Source of the DNA: Thinopyrum elongatum
Lineage: Eukaryota; Streptophyta; Magnoliopsida; Poales; Poaceae
Assembly (NCBI GenBank): GCA_011799875.1
Contig: CM022303.1
Coordinates: 190,823,700 to 190,887,699, forward strand
DNA: 64,000 nt
Direction of reading: 5' to 3'
The notes beneath the pieces are model-generated. The model was not told the DNA's origin. It saw only the letters and a list, made by a program, of their open reading frames with translations, and did not search any database. Positions 10,634 to 21,169 of the stretch are shown here, piece after piece (positions within the stretch are counted from its first letter, which is position 1; every line of letters starts with the position of its first letter). The position numbers and the translations under genes were made by a program.

Positions 10634-13145
10634 GATAAGAAGAAGGATGACAATACTAGAATCTATGCATTATGCCTAGCTAGGGGCATAAAACGATAGC
10701 GCTTGTTGGGAGGCAACCCAATGAATTAAATTTATTTTTGCCTTTTTTTCTTTCTGTTCTTGAGTGTTTGCACAATTATGCCTCTTTTATGATTGTGTTT
10801 TTGATGTTTTAATTAGTGTTTGTGCCAAGTAAAGCCTTTGGGATAGCTTTGGGTGATAGTTGATTTGATCTTGTTGAAAAACAGAAACTTTTACGTCCAG
10901 TAACAGAATTGTTAAAATTCACAGATGCGAAAAAAAATTCTGAATTGTTTACACGAGATTGATATACAAATTGCCTCTATTGTCCTAATTTTTCAGAATT
11001 TTTGGAGTTACAGAAGTATGAGTAAAATTCACATCTTTACAGACTGTTCTGTTTTTGACAGATTTTGTTTTCTTTGCATTGTGTGCTTATTTTGATGAAT
11101 CTATGGATTGTATCGGGGGGGGGGGATAATCCGTGGTAAAGTTATAATATAGTAGGTATAATGCAATAACAAAATATGAATGGGTTTTCAATAGTACTTA
11201 AAGCAAAGGTTGGTTTTATTATACTAACGGATCTCACGAAGGTTTTGTTAAGTTTTGTGTGATTGAAGTTTTCAAGTTTTGGGTGAGATCTCGATGGATG
11301 AAGGAATAATGAGTGAAAAGAGCCTAAGCTTGGGGATGCACATGGCACCCCAAGTTAATATTCAAGGAGAACCAAGCAACTAAGCTTGGGGATGCGCCGG
11401 AAGGCAACCCCTCTTTCTTCTAACAACCATCGGTAATTTTACTTGGAGCTATATTTTTATTCGTCACATATCATGAGTTTTGCTTGGAGCGTCTTGTATT
11501 ATATGAGTCTTTATTTGTTTGTCTTTTTAGTTTGTCACCACCATCCTTGCTGGACACAACTATTTGAGAGAGCCAAAATTATGCTATGATTTGTTAGAAT
11601 TGCTCTATGTGCTTCACTTAAACTTTTTGAGCTATGGAATTGCTCTAGTGCTTCACTTATATCTTTTTGATCATGGTGTGCTTTAATTTTTGAATAAATA
11701 TGCTCTCATGTTTCACTTAGATTTATTTGAGAGTTAGTAAAAAAAATTGAAGAAATTCTCTCATGCTTCACTTATATTATTTTGAGAGATGAAAATTTTT
11801 ATGCTCATGTTCTTCACTTAAATTTGTTTGAGCTTGTCAAAAGCAAATGCAATATATGAAATCAGTCCCAAAGTGATATATATTCAAGGCGGTTATAATA
11901 AAAACTTTCATGAAAATCACTGGACAAAATAAACTTGATTCTTAGTAATAGTTTGAGATATGATGATAGTAATATGTGAGCCATGTTGGTGAGTAATTAT
12001 GCTTTAGTAAGAATATTGGTGTTAAGGTTTGTGATTCCCTATGCAAGCACAAAAGTCAATAGTTATGCAATGAAATTACATCCTACTTGTGGTGCATTAT
12101 TGGTGTTAGTTATGCTTAATGCTCGTTTATGTGAATTTTTGTGTCTTGATTGGTTGCTTCTCAATCTATTTGCTAGCCTCCATTTGTACTAAGTGGGAAT
12201 ACTACTTGTGCATCCAAAATTCTTAAACCCAGTTTTGCCATATGAGTCCACCATACCTACCTATATGCGGTATTTCCGTGCCGTTCTAAGTAAATTTGTA
12301 TGTGCCAATTCTAATTTTCAAAATGAATTTCCTTTTTGTGTGCCCATACCGCTCATGAAGCGGCAGGGGGTGGCCAATATTTTTCCATGCTAGATGTGTT
12401 ATTCTCAAGATGAGTGTTTATTCACTTGTCATTGCACGAGAGTATGGCGATAATAGGGATTCCCAGTCCCGAAATGAAAAAGAAATTTACTTTATGTTAT
12501 CAAATAATAAATTCCTTGGAAATTGTTGGTATGGAAGGCACACGTGGATACGGCTAGCCATGGATTGTGAAAGAATGGTGGAAAAAGGAATAAACTTTAT
12601 TTTATGTTTGGGAACCGCCTATGATGTATCTAGCATGGAAAGTATTGGGAACTACTCGGTCATTTTAGTTGACGGGAAAAGCATGGCTCTCAAAAACTTT
12701 ATCTCTCAATTTAAAGCCTTGAGCTCTGGCACCTCTACAAATCTCTGCTTACCTCCGCGAAGGGCATATCTATTTACTTTTATGCAATTTTTATTTTTTT
12801 TAGTCTCCATCTTCTCTTATAAAGCACCAACTAGGGAGCACTATGATCATACTTGAGCATTGGATGTAGCTAATATTCGAGTGTGTTTCGTGAATGGATC
12901 AATGATTGAGCATGATGGGCTAGGGATAACTTTCATTAGTGTTGATATTTTGAAAGACATGGTTGCTTGTTGATATGCTTGAGTATTGAAGTCTTCATGT
13001 CAAATAGAGACTATTGCTTTGAACCATCTAAAAGTCGAAATGTCCATGCTACAAATGAAAAGAATATGTGATGAACATGTTAGACAACATTCCACATCAA
13101 AAATTCTGTTTTTATCATTTACCTACTCGAGGACGAGCAGGAATT
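10634..13145 (+). other. Non-coding internal region of element 2
   Basis: It shares short conserved blocks with element 1 in the same order: the stem-loop at 10705-10721, the block at 10822-10846, the paired repeat CTTGGGG/CCCCAAG at 11329-11354, and the pre-LTR purine tract. A G run occurs near 11115. Between 11570 and 11830 a degenerate 60-70 bp motif containing TGCTTCACTTA is repeated about six times. Confidence 0.55.
12410..12856 (+). CDS. Possible second ORF of element 2 (148 aa)
   Basis: An ATG-initiated frame stays open for 148 codons and ends in TGA. The first 90 residues are mixed and look protein-like, with several Trp, Cys and Tyr; the last 45 residues include a hydrophobic run (FTFMQFLFFLVSIFSY). 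No family is recognised. The region is known to me as a recurring stretch in wheat repeats, so it may be conserved as RNA or DNA rather than protein. The corresponding part of element 1 (6250-6573) has another frame. Confidence 0.3.
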   Translation: MSVYSLVIAREYGDNRDSQSRNEKEIYFMLSNNKFLGNCWYGRHTWIRLAMDCERMVEKGINFILCLGTAYDVSSMESIGNYSVILVDGKSMALKNFISQFKALSSGTSTNLCLPPRRAYLFTFMQFLFFLVSIFSYKAPTREHYDHT

Positions 13146-13159
13146 AAGCTTGGGGATGC
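13146..13159 (+). other. Polypurine tract of element 2
   Basis: AAGCTTGGGGATGC lies directly before the right LTR, as in element 1. Confidence 0.6.
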
Positions 13160-14606
13160 TGATATGTCTCCAACGTATCTATAATTTTTGATTGTTCCAT
13201 GTTGTTATATTATCATTCTTGGATGTTTTCCAATCATTTTATAGCAACTTTATATCATTTTTTGGGACTAACCTATTGACATAGTGCCCAGTGCCAGTTG
13301 CTATTTTTTGCTTGTTTTTTACTTCACAGAATATCCCTATCAAACAGGGTCCAAACACAGCGAAAATTTTTGGAGATTTTTTTTTGGACCAGAAGACAAC
13401 TTGGGAGCCAAGGAAGCACCAGAGGGGAGGCCCGTTGGGCCCACAAGACACCAGGGCTATGGGTTGTGGGGCCCACGAAGGTCCTCTCCACCGCCTCTCA
13501 GCTCTATAAATACCCAAATATTCCAGAAACCCTAAGGGAGCGATCGAAACACAATTCCAGCCGCCGCAAGTTCCAGAACCACGAGATCCAATCTAGAGCC
13601 CTATTCCGGCACTCTGTCGGAGGGGAACACGATCACGGAGGGGTTCATCATCCTCATTGGTGCTCCTCCGATGATGTGTGAGTAGTTCACCATAGACCTA
13701 CGGGTCCGTAGGCAGTAGCTAGATGTCTTCTTCTCTCTTTTTGATTCTCAATACAATGTTCTCTTGGAGATCTATTTGATGTAATGACTTTTTGCGGTGT
13801 GTTTGTTGGGATCCGATGAAGTGCGAGTTTACGATCAGATCTATACCCATGAATATTATTTGAGTCTTCTTTGATATCTTATATGCATGATTATTTATAG
13901 CCTCGTATTTCTTCTCCGAATCTTTGGTTTAGTTAGGCCAACTAGATCGATTTTTCTTGCAATGGGAAGAGGTGCTTTGTGATGGGTTCGATCTTGCGGT
14001 GTCCTCACCCAGTGACAGAAGGGGTAGGAAGGCACGCATGTATCGTTGCTATTAAGGATAAAAAGATGGGGTCTATTCCTAGATGAATATATCTTGTCTA
14101 CATCATGTCATGGTTCTTATTGCGTTACTCCGTTGCTCCATGAACTTAATACACTAGATGCATATTGGATAGCGGTCGATGTGTGGAGTAATAGTAGTAG
14201 ATGCAGAATTATTTCGGTCTACTAATCTTGGACGTGATGCCTATATTCATGATCATTGCCTTGGATATCGTCATAATTATTTGCTCTTCTATCAATTGCC
14301 CAATAGTAATTTGTTTACCCACCGTATGCTATTTTCTTGAGAGAAGACACTAGTGAAATCTACGACCCCCGAGTCTATCTTTTATCATATTGCTTTCAGG
14401 TCTATCTTTTATCATATTGCTTTCAGATCTATCTTTTATCATATTTTTTTTCTAGATCTATTATTCCAAAAACCCAAAAATACCTTGCTGCACTTTTTCT
14501 TTACTTATTTTTTTTTGCATTCTTGCTAGATCTATTTATCCAATCTCATACAAATTAATCTATATTTTTACCGAGGAGGGATTGACAACCCCTACGCGTT
14601 GGGTTG
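13160..14606 (+). repeat. Element 2 right LTR, first part
   Basis: It starts TGATATGTCTCC and carries TATAAATA at 13505-13512. It is interrupted after 14606 by a solo LTR and resumes at 16150. Confidence 0.9.
13505..13512 (+). promoter_or_regulatory. TATA box of element 2 right LTR
   Basis: TATAAATA sits at the same relative place as in element 1. If active it would read towards the solo LTR that faces it. Confidence 0.6.
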
Positions 14607-16149
14607 TGATGTCGCTTGAACTACGTCGGTATTTCCCCAAAGAGGAAGGGATGATGCAACACAACTACGGTAGGTATTTCCCTCAGTTATGAAACCAAGG
14701 TATCAATCCAGTAGGAGAACCAAGCAACACTATGTAAACGGTACATGCACACAAAGAACAAATACTTGCAACCCGACGCTTATGAGGGGTTGTCAATCCC
14801 TCTACGGGTAACGGCACCAGAAATTGTCAAGTTGACGGGATAAAAGTTGTGTAGATTGGATAAATAGATCTCGATAAAACACAAAATAAAATAAGTAACA
14901 AAAAAGTGCAGCAAGGTATTTTTGGGTTTTTGGAATAATAGATCTGAAAACATAAGCAAATAAAAATAGATCTCAAAGCAAATATGATAAAGAATAGACC
15001 CCAGGGCCGTATATTTCACTAGTGGCTTCTCTCAAGAAAATAGCACACGGCGGGTAAACAAATTACTGTTGGGCAATTGATAGAAGATCGAATAATTATG
15101 ACGATATCCAAGGCAATGATCAATATATAGGCATCACGTCAAGATTAGTAGACCGACTCCTGCCTGCATCTACTACTATTACTCCACACATCGACCGCTA
15201 TCCAGCATGCATCTAGTGTATTAAGTTCATGGAGAAATGGAGTAATGCAATAAGAATGATGACATGATGTAGACGAGTTCTATTCATGTAGGAATAGCCC
15301 CCATCTTGTTAGCCTTAATAGCAACGATACATGCGTGTCTTGCTGCCCCTTCTGTCACTGGGAAAGAACACCGCACGATCGAACCCATCACAAAGCACCT
15401 CTTCCCATGGCAAGGAAAATCGATCTAGTTGGCCTAACTAAACCAAAGATTCGAAGAAGAAATACGAGGCTATAAATAATCATGCATATAAGAGATCAAA
15501 AGAAGACTCAAATAATATTCATGGATATAGATCTGATCATAAACTCAAAGTTCATCGGATCCCAACAAACACACCGCAAAAAAGAGTTACATCAAATAGA
15601 TCTCCAAGAGACCATTGTATTGAGAATCAAAAGAGAGAGAGGAAGTCATCTAGCTACTGCCTACGGACCCGTAGGTCTATGATGAACTAGTCACGCATCA
15701 TCGGAGAGGCACCAATGAGGATGATGAACCCCTTCGTGATGGTTTCTAGATTGGATCTCGTGGTTCTGGAACTTGCGGCAGCTGGAATTGTGTTTCGTCG
15801 GCTCCCCTAGGGTTTCTAGAATATTTGGGGATTTATAGGGCGAAGAGGCGTTGCAGGAGGCCACCAAGGGGGGCACAACCCCCTGGGCGCGCCTGGGCTC
15901 GGGTTCTACCCACCTCGGGCCTTCCCTCTGGTACTTCTTTGGCCCATGTTGTGTTTGGACTCCATTTGGTACTGATATTCTGCACAGTAAAAAGTAAGCA
16001 AAAAACAACAACTGGCACTGGGCACTATGTCAATATGTTAGTCCCAAAAAATGATATAAAGTTGCTATAAAATGATTGTAAAAAATCCAAGAATGATAAT
16101 ATAACAGCATGGAACAAGCAAAAATTATAGATATGTTGGAGACATATCA
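14607..16149 (-). mobile_element. Reverse-oriented solo LTR of the element 2 family
   Basis: On the minus strand it runs from TGATATGTCTCC (ending at 16149) to a terminal CA complement at 14607. It is flanked by a perfect 5-bp target duplication GGTTG at 14602-14606 and 16150-16154, with no internal domain. It therefore arose by LTR-LTR recombination after insertion into an LTR of its own family in the opposite orientation. Confidence 0.9.
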
Positions 16150-16317
16150 GGTTGCAAGTATTTGTTCTTTGTGTGCAAGTACCGTTTACATAGTGTTGCT
16201 TGGTTCTCCTACTGCATTGATACCTTGGTTTCATAACTGAGGGAAATACTTACCGTAGCTGTGCTGCATCATCCCTTCCTCTTTGGGGAAATACCGACAT
16301 AGTCTCAAGCCACGTCA
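16150..16317 (+). repeat. Element 2 right LTR, last part
   Basis: It continues the LTR after the solo LTR insertion and ends CCACGTCA at 16317, matching the left LTR end at 9751. Confidence 0.9.
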
Positions 16318-16642
16318 CCCACCCATTGCCCCCTCCACCCCCAGAGCACCTCCAGAGCCGCCGTCGTCGCCTCCCCTTGCCGGGGCTCCTCCGGGTGCCG
16401 TCGGGGCTCTTTGCTACGTGGAGATCCATCGAGATGGGCTCCTTCTCCGGTATATCCCTTCCCCCTCTCCTTCTTGTTTCTCCATGGATCCATTGCTAGC
16501 ATCTAGGGTTCCTCCTTGATCTCTAGATTAGGGTGGTTGTTCTCCTTTTGTGGGATAGTTCATAGTACAAATCCTTAGTGGTTCCCCTGCCGCACTCACT
16601 CCCAGATTTCGATCTGGAAGTGGCTGCCGTTGGGGAACCCCC
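16318..16642 (+). other. GC-rich leader-like region of host X
   Basis: It begins right after the element 2 LTR. The sequence is C-rich, with no convincing ORF and no LTR boundary. It looks like an untranslated leader; a function cannot be shown. Confidence 0.3.
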
Positions 16643-17755
16643 ATGTCCATGGGGTGTTTGACGCCCGTGCGCATGTGGCCCCATGACCACGGTCGTGTAC
16701 CGTGCGCACGGGACCCCCGTGCCCACGGGGGTCTAACCCCCGTGCACATGGGGTACACAGGAAGGTTCTGTCTGTTTTTGTCCTACTCCTTTGCCTTTCA
16801 TCTCAAGCACTTATACTCATTTGTGTCTCTTGCGTGGTGTGTTGTTTGGTGTTTGTGTGTTTCAAACTCCACTGACAAGAGGGCTGAGCTCCGTCGCAAG
16901 CGCGCAAAGGCCGGTTCCAAGGGTTTCACTATTGCTCGTTGTCAGCCGTCTGAAGGCATTGGTCAAGGGTCAGGGTCAGAGCAGGGCCGTGTTCACCGTG
17001 CAGCCACCAAGCAGCCCGTTGTTGAGGCCTCTGAGGATTCAAAGGAGGAGTATGACTCACAGGACAATGCTCACTATGTCAACCCCGCTGATGCAGAGAT
17101 AGAGGCTGAGGATGATCTTGTTGATGGAGATGATGAAGATGAAGATGAGATGTCTAGTCCCAAGCAAGCCATTCCCGGCGGGCGGGATCTCAGGGGGCTT
17201 CCCCTTGTAGAATGGTCCAACCCAGAGATTTGGCTGAGAGGCAGAATCATCCCTATGCTGCTACCACTGGTTTGGGGGTGGATCCCCGGTTGAAGAATGA
17301 GTTTCAGCCGAGAGTGTACCATGAGCTACTCATGACGAAGGGAAAGAAGTTTGCTCCTCACAAGCAAGTTAATGTTGAGAGTCTCCGGGACAATGATCAC
17401 CTCTATCCTGGCGTGTATTCTGCTCTTGGGAGGTTGGACCTTATTCCTTTTGTCACCTTCAACCATCCGTACAATGAGGACCTGGCAATGCAGTTCTTTG
17501 CCACCGTGTTCTTCTCCAATGACTCTGCTCGCTCCCTCATGTGGATGCCTGGGACACATAGGTGCTCTACTTCTATGGCCCAGTTTTCTGAGATCATTCC
17601 TTACCCGTTCATTGATGAAGAAGAAGCAAATGAGGAGTTTGGCCGTGTTCATGAGTCTGGACAGCGCCACAAGGATAAGATTGCATTTGCTTACAAACAA
17701 TAGAAGTGTTTTGTCACCGGTTCCATCAAAGACCTCGTGCCTATCTATGATACTA
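16643..17755 (+). pseudogene. Host X, 5' piece: decayed plant-transposon-like protein
   Basis: The coding part begins around 16870 with a Lys/Arg-rich stretch, then a very acidic run (17100-17150). After a frameshift between about 17212 and 17290 it continues as a globular domain (17290-17700) with NVESLRDNDHLYPGVY- and MWMPGT-type segments. The pattern resembles the 'putative plant transposon protein' domain common in grass repeats; this is recall, not a search. A TAG at 17701 breaks the frame, and the CACTA insertion interrupts it at 17755. Upstream (16318-16640) is a GC-rich leader-like region, and 16640-16760 is a cluster of CCCCCGTG/CACGGGGG inverted repeats. What precedes 16318 has been lost. 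The piece could belong to a retroelement or to a domesticated gene. Confidence 0.5.
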
Positions 17756-17917
17756 CACTACTGCAGGATGCTGCTAACGCGACACTACGATCAGAGACCC
17801 TTTGACGAAACTGTGTGCGATGCATTAATCGCAAACAGAGATGTAAAAAAACCATCAGAAAAGATGCAAAACGTTTGCGATGAAGGATACATCAAACACG
17901 GTTCAGATTTTAGTTGC

Positions 17918-18338
17918 GTGTGCGATGCGGGGCATACAGTTGATCCATACGAACTGTTTGCAATGAGAAAGAACAACAGAAATGGGCAGCCATATCAAGG
18001 TGTGTGCGATATACGGCATATAGTTCGCTTTGATGAACTGTTTGTGATTAGGCAACACAACAGAAACGGTCAGCCAGATCAAGGTGTGTGTGATATACGG
18101 CATACGGTTCACTCAGACGAACTGTTTTCGATTAGGAAACAGAATAGAAATGGTTCAACTTAACAAGATGTGTGTGATATGCGGCATACAGTTCACATAG
18201 ATGAACTGTTTGCGATGAGCCAAAAGAACACAAATGATTCGTGTAAACAAGATGTGTGTGATACGCGGCAAACAGCCCACTCGGATGAACTATTTGCGAT
18301 GTGAAATTATAACACAGACGGTTACTACAGTTAATTGA
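17918..18338 (+). repeat. 84-bp tandem array, five copies (CACTA subterminal)
   Basis: GTGTGCGAT-like starts occur at 17918, 18002, 18086, 18170 and 18254, exactly 84 bases apart. Each unit also has a second motif GTTTGCGAT about 39 bases on. Since 84 is 28 codons, a chance frame stays open across it (17351-18163). A partial copy reappears at about 19826-19890. Confidence 0.9.
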
Positions 18339-18702
18339 TGTGCGATTCTATGTGTACAAAAAACTTTGAAAATGCAAACTAGTTGCTTGCGGTGGCTAGG
18401 AGTATCGCACACGATGCGTCTGCGAGTACTCGTGTGCGATGATTAGTAAGTTACACATACGTTTCCTTATGTTAACACGTGTGTGATAGATAACGTGTGG
18501 CACCGCATATGGTATTCGGGTTGTGTGCTCAACTTAGTCTTCCCGCGCTCCACATGGGTGAATTGTAAAATCCCCGCCTCTTCCCTCATCGATTTCCCAC
18601 CACTAGCTAATGGCTTGCCGCATATAACCCAGGCGGCAACGCACCGTCGCGACACTGTGCGCAGATCTAGTCCTCACCCATCTACCATTAGTTATTCCAA
18701 GC

Positions 18703-19363
18703 ATGCCAGGCAACGACCAAAGCTTCGACATTGACCCCTACCTGCGTTACATCTTCGGCGAGGAGAACGAGCCGGAGCATGTCGGGGAGCAAGAGCTTCA
18801 TCGGCCGGTGCAGGCACCATGGCCCATCGGCAGCGATATCGGCGTGACAGTCCTTGAGCGCACAATCGACATATTGTAGAGGAAGTGTGTTGAGCAGTTT
18901 GCATCCACCGTGCAAAAGATCCAGAGCTGCTCGGCGGCATGATCGACGACCCACCCGAAGAGCCACTGTCACTAGTGCTCATCGAGAGCCTGATGCCCCA
19001 CAAGGAATGGGCGGAGGACCTCTGCGATTCAGTCAAGACACAGCCAGCCTGTGGCTTCATCATTGCCGGCGACGGCCGTGTCAACCTCAATCCCGACGAT
19101 GTGGTGGCCAGGCTCGAGCACATCCTTGGCGGAGTTGACGTCCCCGACGAAGTAGAACATCGCCAATGTGGTATCTTGAGGATGTAGGTGATGGACGGAA
19201 TTTTCTGCCAGGCTAGAGACATGGAAATGGAGCGGTTCCACGGAGATGTCATGCGCGCAATTGCACGCTGTCAAGCTCTTCTGGAAGAGGCCCAGCAGCA
19301 CCAAGAGCCTCCCAGCGCCAGCAGCTCCGTAGGCGGAGGCGGGTCGGGACACTTGGAATGAAC
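18703..19363 (+). pseudogene. Captured or relict coding fragment in CACTA
   Basis: An ATG at 18703 opens an acidic frame that meets TAG near 18879. After a frameshift before 18939 the next frame runs to TAG at 19185, then on in frame to TGA at about 19363. The last part is helical and Gln/Ser/Gly-rich, ending in GGGGSGHLE. Both TAG codons may be former CAG (Gln). No family is recognised. The 3' flank (from about 19495) is nearly repeated after the next fragment at about 20750, so the two fragments probably descend from one duplicated gene or element ORF. Confidence 0.4.
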
Positions 19364-20100
19364 GGCCGCTAGGGTGCTATGCTGATCAAGGAGACCGAGA
19401 AGACCGTCGTCGGAAGGCCGCCAGCTCAGCCTTTTAGCCTATATTTTATTATAATTGCATGCATATGTAGGTCGTGAGTGTTTTGGGCGTTGCCACATGT
19501 GGCATTTTAAACTATCCTGAATATGTAAGACAGTTATTAACCGTTGCCATTGTAAATTTGCCTCAATGGCGAGCAGAGCGCGCTCAGGGATGCCAGAGTG
19601 GAGCGTGCCACGGCCGCCTTAACGCCGAGCAGAGCGCGCCGCGGCCGCCTCAACGGCGAGCAACCATGTGGTCGACCTTCTGGCACCCCATGGGAGGCGC
19701 GACAACGCATCCATCGGACACTATTGTAATATCTTGACCGTGTGTGATAGTGGCCAGACACATACACATACATCTGAGAACGCAGGCCCATGTACGCCAT
19801 CCGGGCACCATTTCAGGCTTCCGATGCGTGGCACACGGTTGATCCAAAAGAACTGTTTGCGATGAGCCAGAACAACAGAAACGGGCTTTGAGCCCAGAAC
19901 CGTCAATAAATTTTGACCTTGTTTCTCGTCACATTGCAGATTACAACGCAATAAGTAATTGCACATCTGTTCACACCGATCAAACCAATATGTGTTCACA
20001 CTTAGCACCGGGCTATAAAAACTACCCACTCGAAAATTACTTCACAGTTCCTCTCCTCATCACCCACAAAACTGGTCTTTCCTGTCAAGTTGTTCCGCCA
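19364..20100 (+). other. Spacer in CACTA
   Basis: It holds two GC-rich stretches with GAGCAGAGCGCGC repeats (19566-19660), and a partial 84-bp unit near 19826-19890. I see no gene. Confidence 0.35.
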
Positions 20101-20636
20101 TGACCGATAGGAGGAGTTTCGGGTGGACATATAACCAGGGAGCAAAGACCAAGGCCGCAAAAGCCCTAGAGATGTCCCGCCGTTACGTGGCAGCCACAGC
20201 AAAGATGTCCCGGGCCACCGCGAAGCCCTCGAACCAGCTCTCTCCGGCACGCGAGGTCTCTCACAAGTGCACTCGCTGATCGCGATGAGCTGGCGTTGCT
20301 GAATTCCATGGCCAGCGACTACGACATTCTCGCTGGCCTCATTAAGCAGCGGGAGCTGGTCGACGGCTTGATGAAGCTGCTCGAGATCGGTTGAGAAGGC
20401 AACCGGCCTCGTCTAGCAACTCATGGGTGACAATGCGGAGCTCCTCAAGGCGCTCGCCGAGAAGGAGGAGGAGGCCGCCGGTTGGAAGATGCTGCATGAG
20501 TAGAGCAGTGCCTCGGGGATGACACTGAAAGCGGTCATCGAGGAACTGATGGGTGACTTGAGGAAGCTCCGGATCGAGCGCGAGCAGGAGGTGGAGGAAT
20601 CCGTGGCTGCTGTCAAGCAAGTCGTGAGGAATTGAA
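20101..20636 (+). pseudogene. Second captured coding fragment, coiled-coil-like
   Basis: An ATG at about 20101 opens a Lys/Ala-rich N-terminus. Frames then shift several times through segments rich in Leu, Glu and Lys, such as LINQREL- and KALAEKEEE-type runs, which would form a coiled coil. At least three internal stops are present (TGA or TAG), and the end is near 20633. The family is unknown. The 3' flank matches that of the preceding fragment. Confidence 0.35.
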
Positions 20637-20818
20637 GAATGAGCTGGAGGATGTCGTCGCCCGGTGATCCATCGAGGAGTAGAGACAATAGCGACCCAGA
20701 TCGTTGTCTACGATTTCCTTCTTCTCTTGCCCCCGTGTCTTCCGGGCTTTGCCGCATGTGGCATTTTAAATTATCCGAAATATGTAAGACAATTATTATC
20801 CGCACCATTGTAAATTTG

Positions 20819-20908
20819 TCGTCGTATTATCCGTTGCCATTTTATTTGTCCTCGTATTATCCATTGCCATTTTATTTGTCGTCGTATTATCCGTTGCCCT
20901 ATGTGGCA
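20819..20908 (+). repeat. 30-bp tandem repeat, three copies
   Basis: GTCGTATTATCCGTTGCC-type units recur at 20821, 20851 and 20881. They follow the duplicated 3' flank described above. Confidence 0.85.
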
Positions 20909-21169
20909 TTTTAAATTATCCGGAATACGAGTTGAAAACACGAACAAAGCAAATGCTAACGTTGAGCGGGGCCATGGGATCACAAGCAAACACCCTCCAT
21001 CCAGGTGCTTTAATTAACTGCGTGTTAAATAGCGGCTCGGCCGCCATTAATGGAGAAGTTGTGAGCGAGGTGGGCGGCTGGTGGATGGAGGTCAAAGAGC
21101 TCGCTTCCCGGTGAGCATGGGCGGCCTTGCTGCTCGCACGTGTCCCGTCGAGCCTGCGAGGTGGACAGG

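Larger units (their letters stand above)
8550..16317 (+). mobile_element. Element 2: non-autonomous LTR retrotransposon related to element 1
   Basis: Left LTR fragment, degraded tRNA-Asp primer site, ORF 9959-10633, about 2.5 kb of non-coding sequence, purine tract, and right LTR 13160-14606 plus 16150-16317, split by a solo LTR. The first 400 bases of its LTR resemble those of element 1, but the rest differs, so these are sister families. No gag or pol motif is present. The outer target duplication cannot be checked because the left flank is gone. Confidence 0.75.

Noticed and set aside
17351..18163. 270-codon plus-strand ORF
   Set aside because: It joins an out-of-frame part of host X to the 84-bp array across the CACTA boundary, so it cannot be an original gene.
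18692..19252. 186-codon minus-strand ORF in CACTA
   Set aside because: It is the complement of the better supported plus-strand fragment at 18703-19363 and is Ser-rich without motifs.
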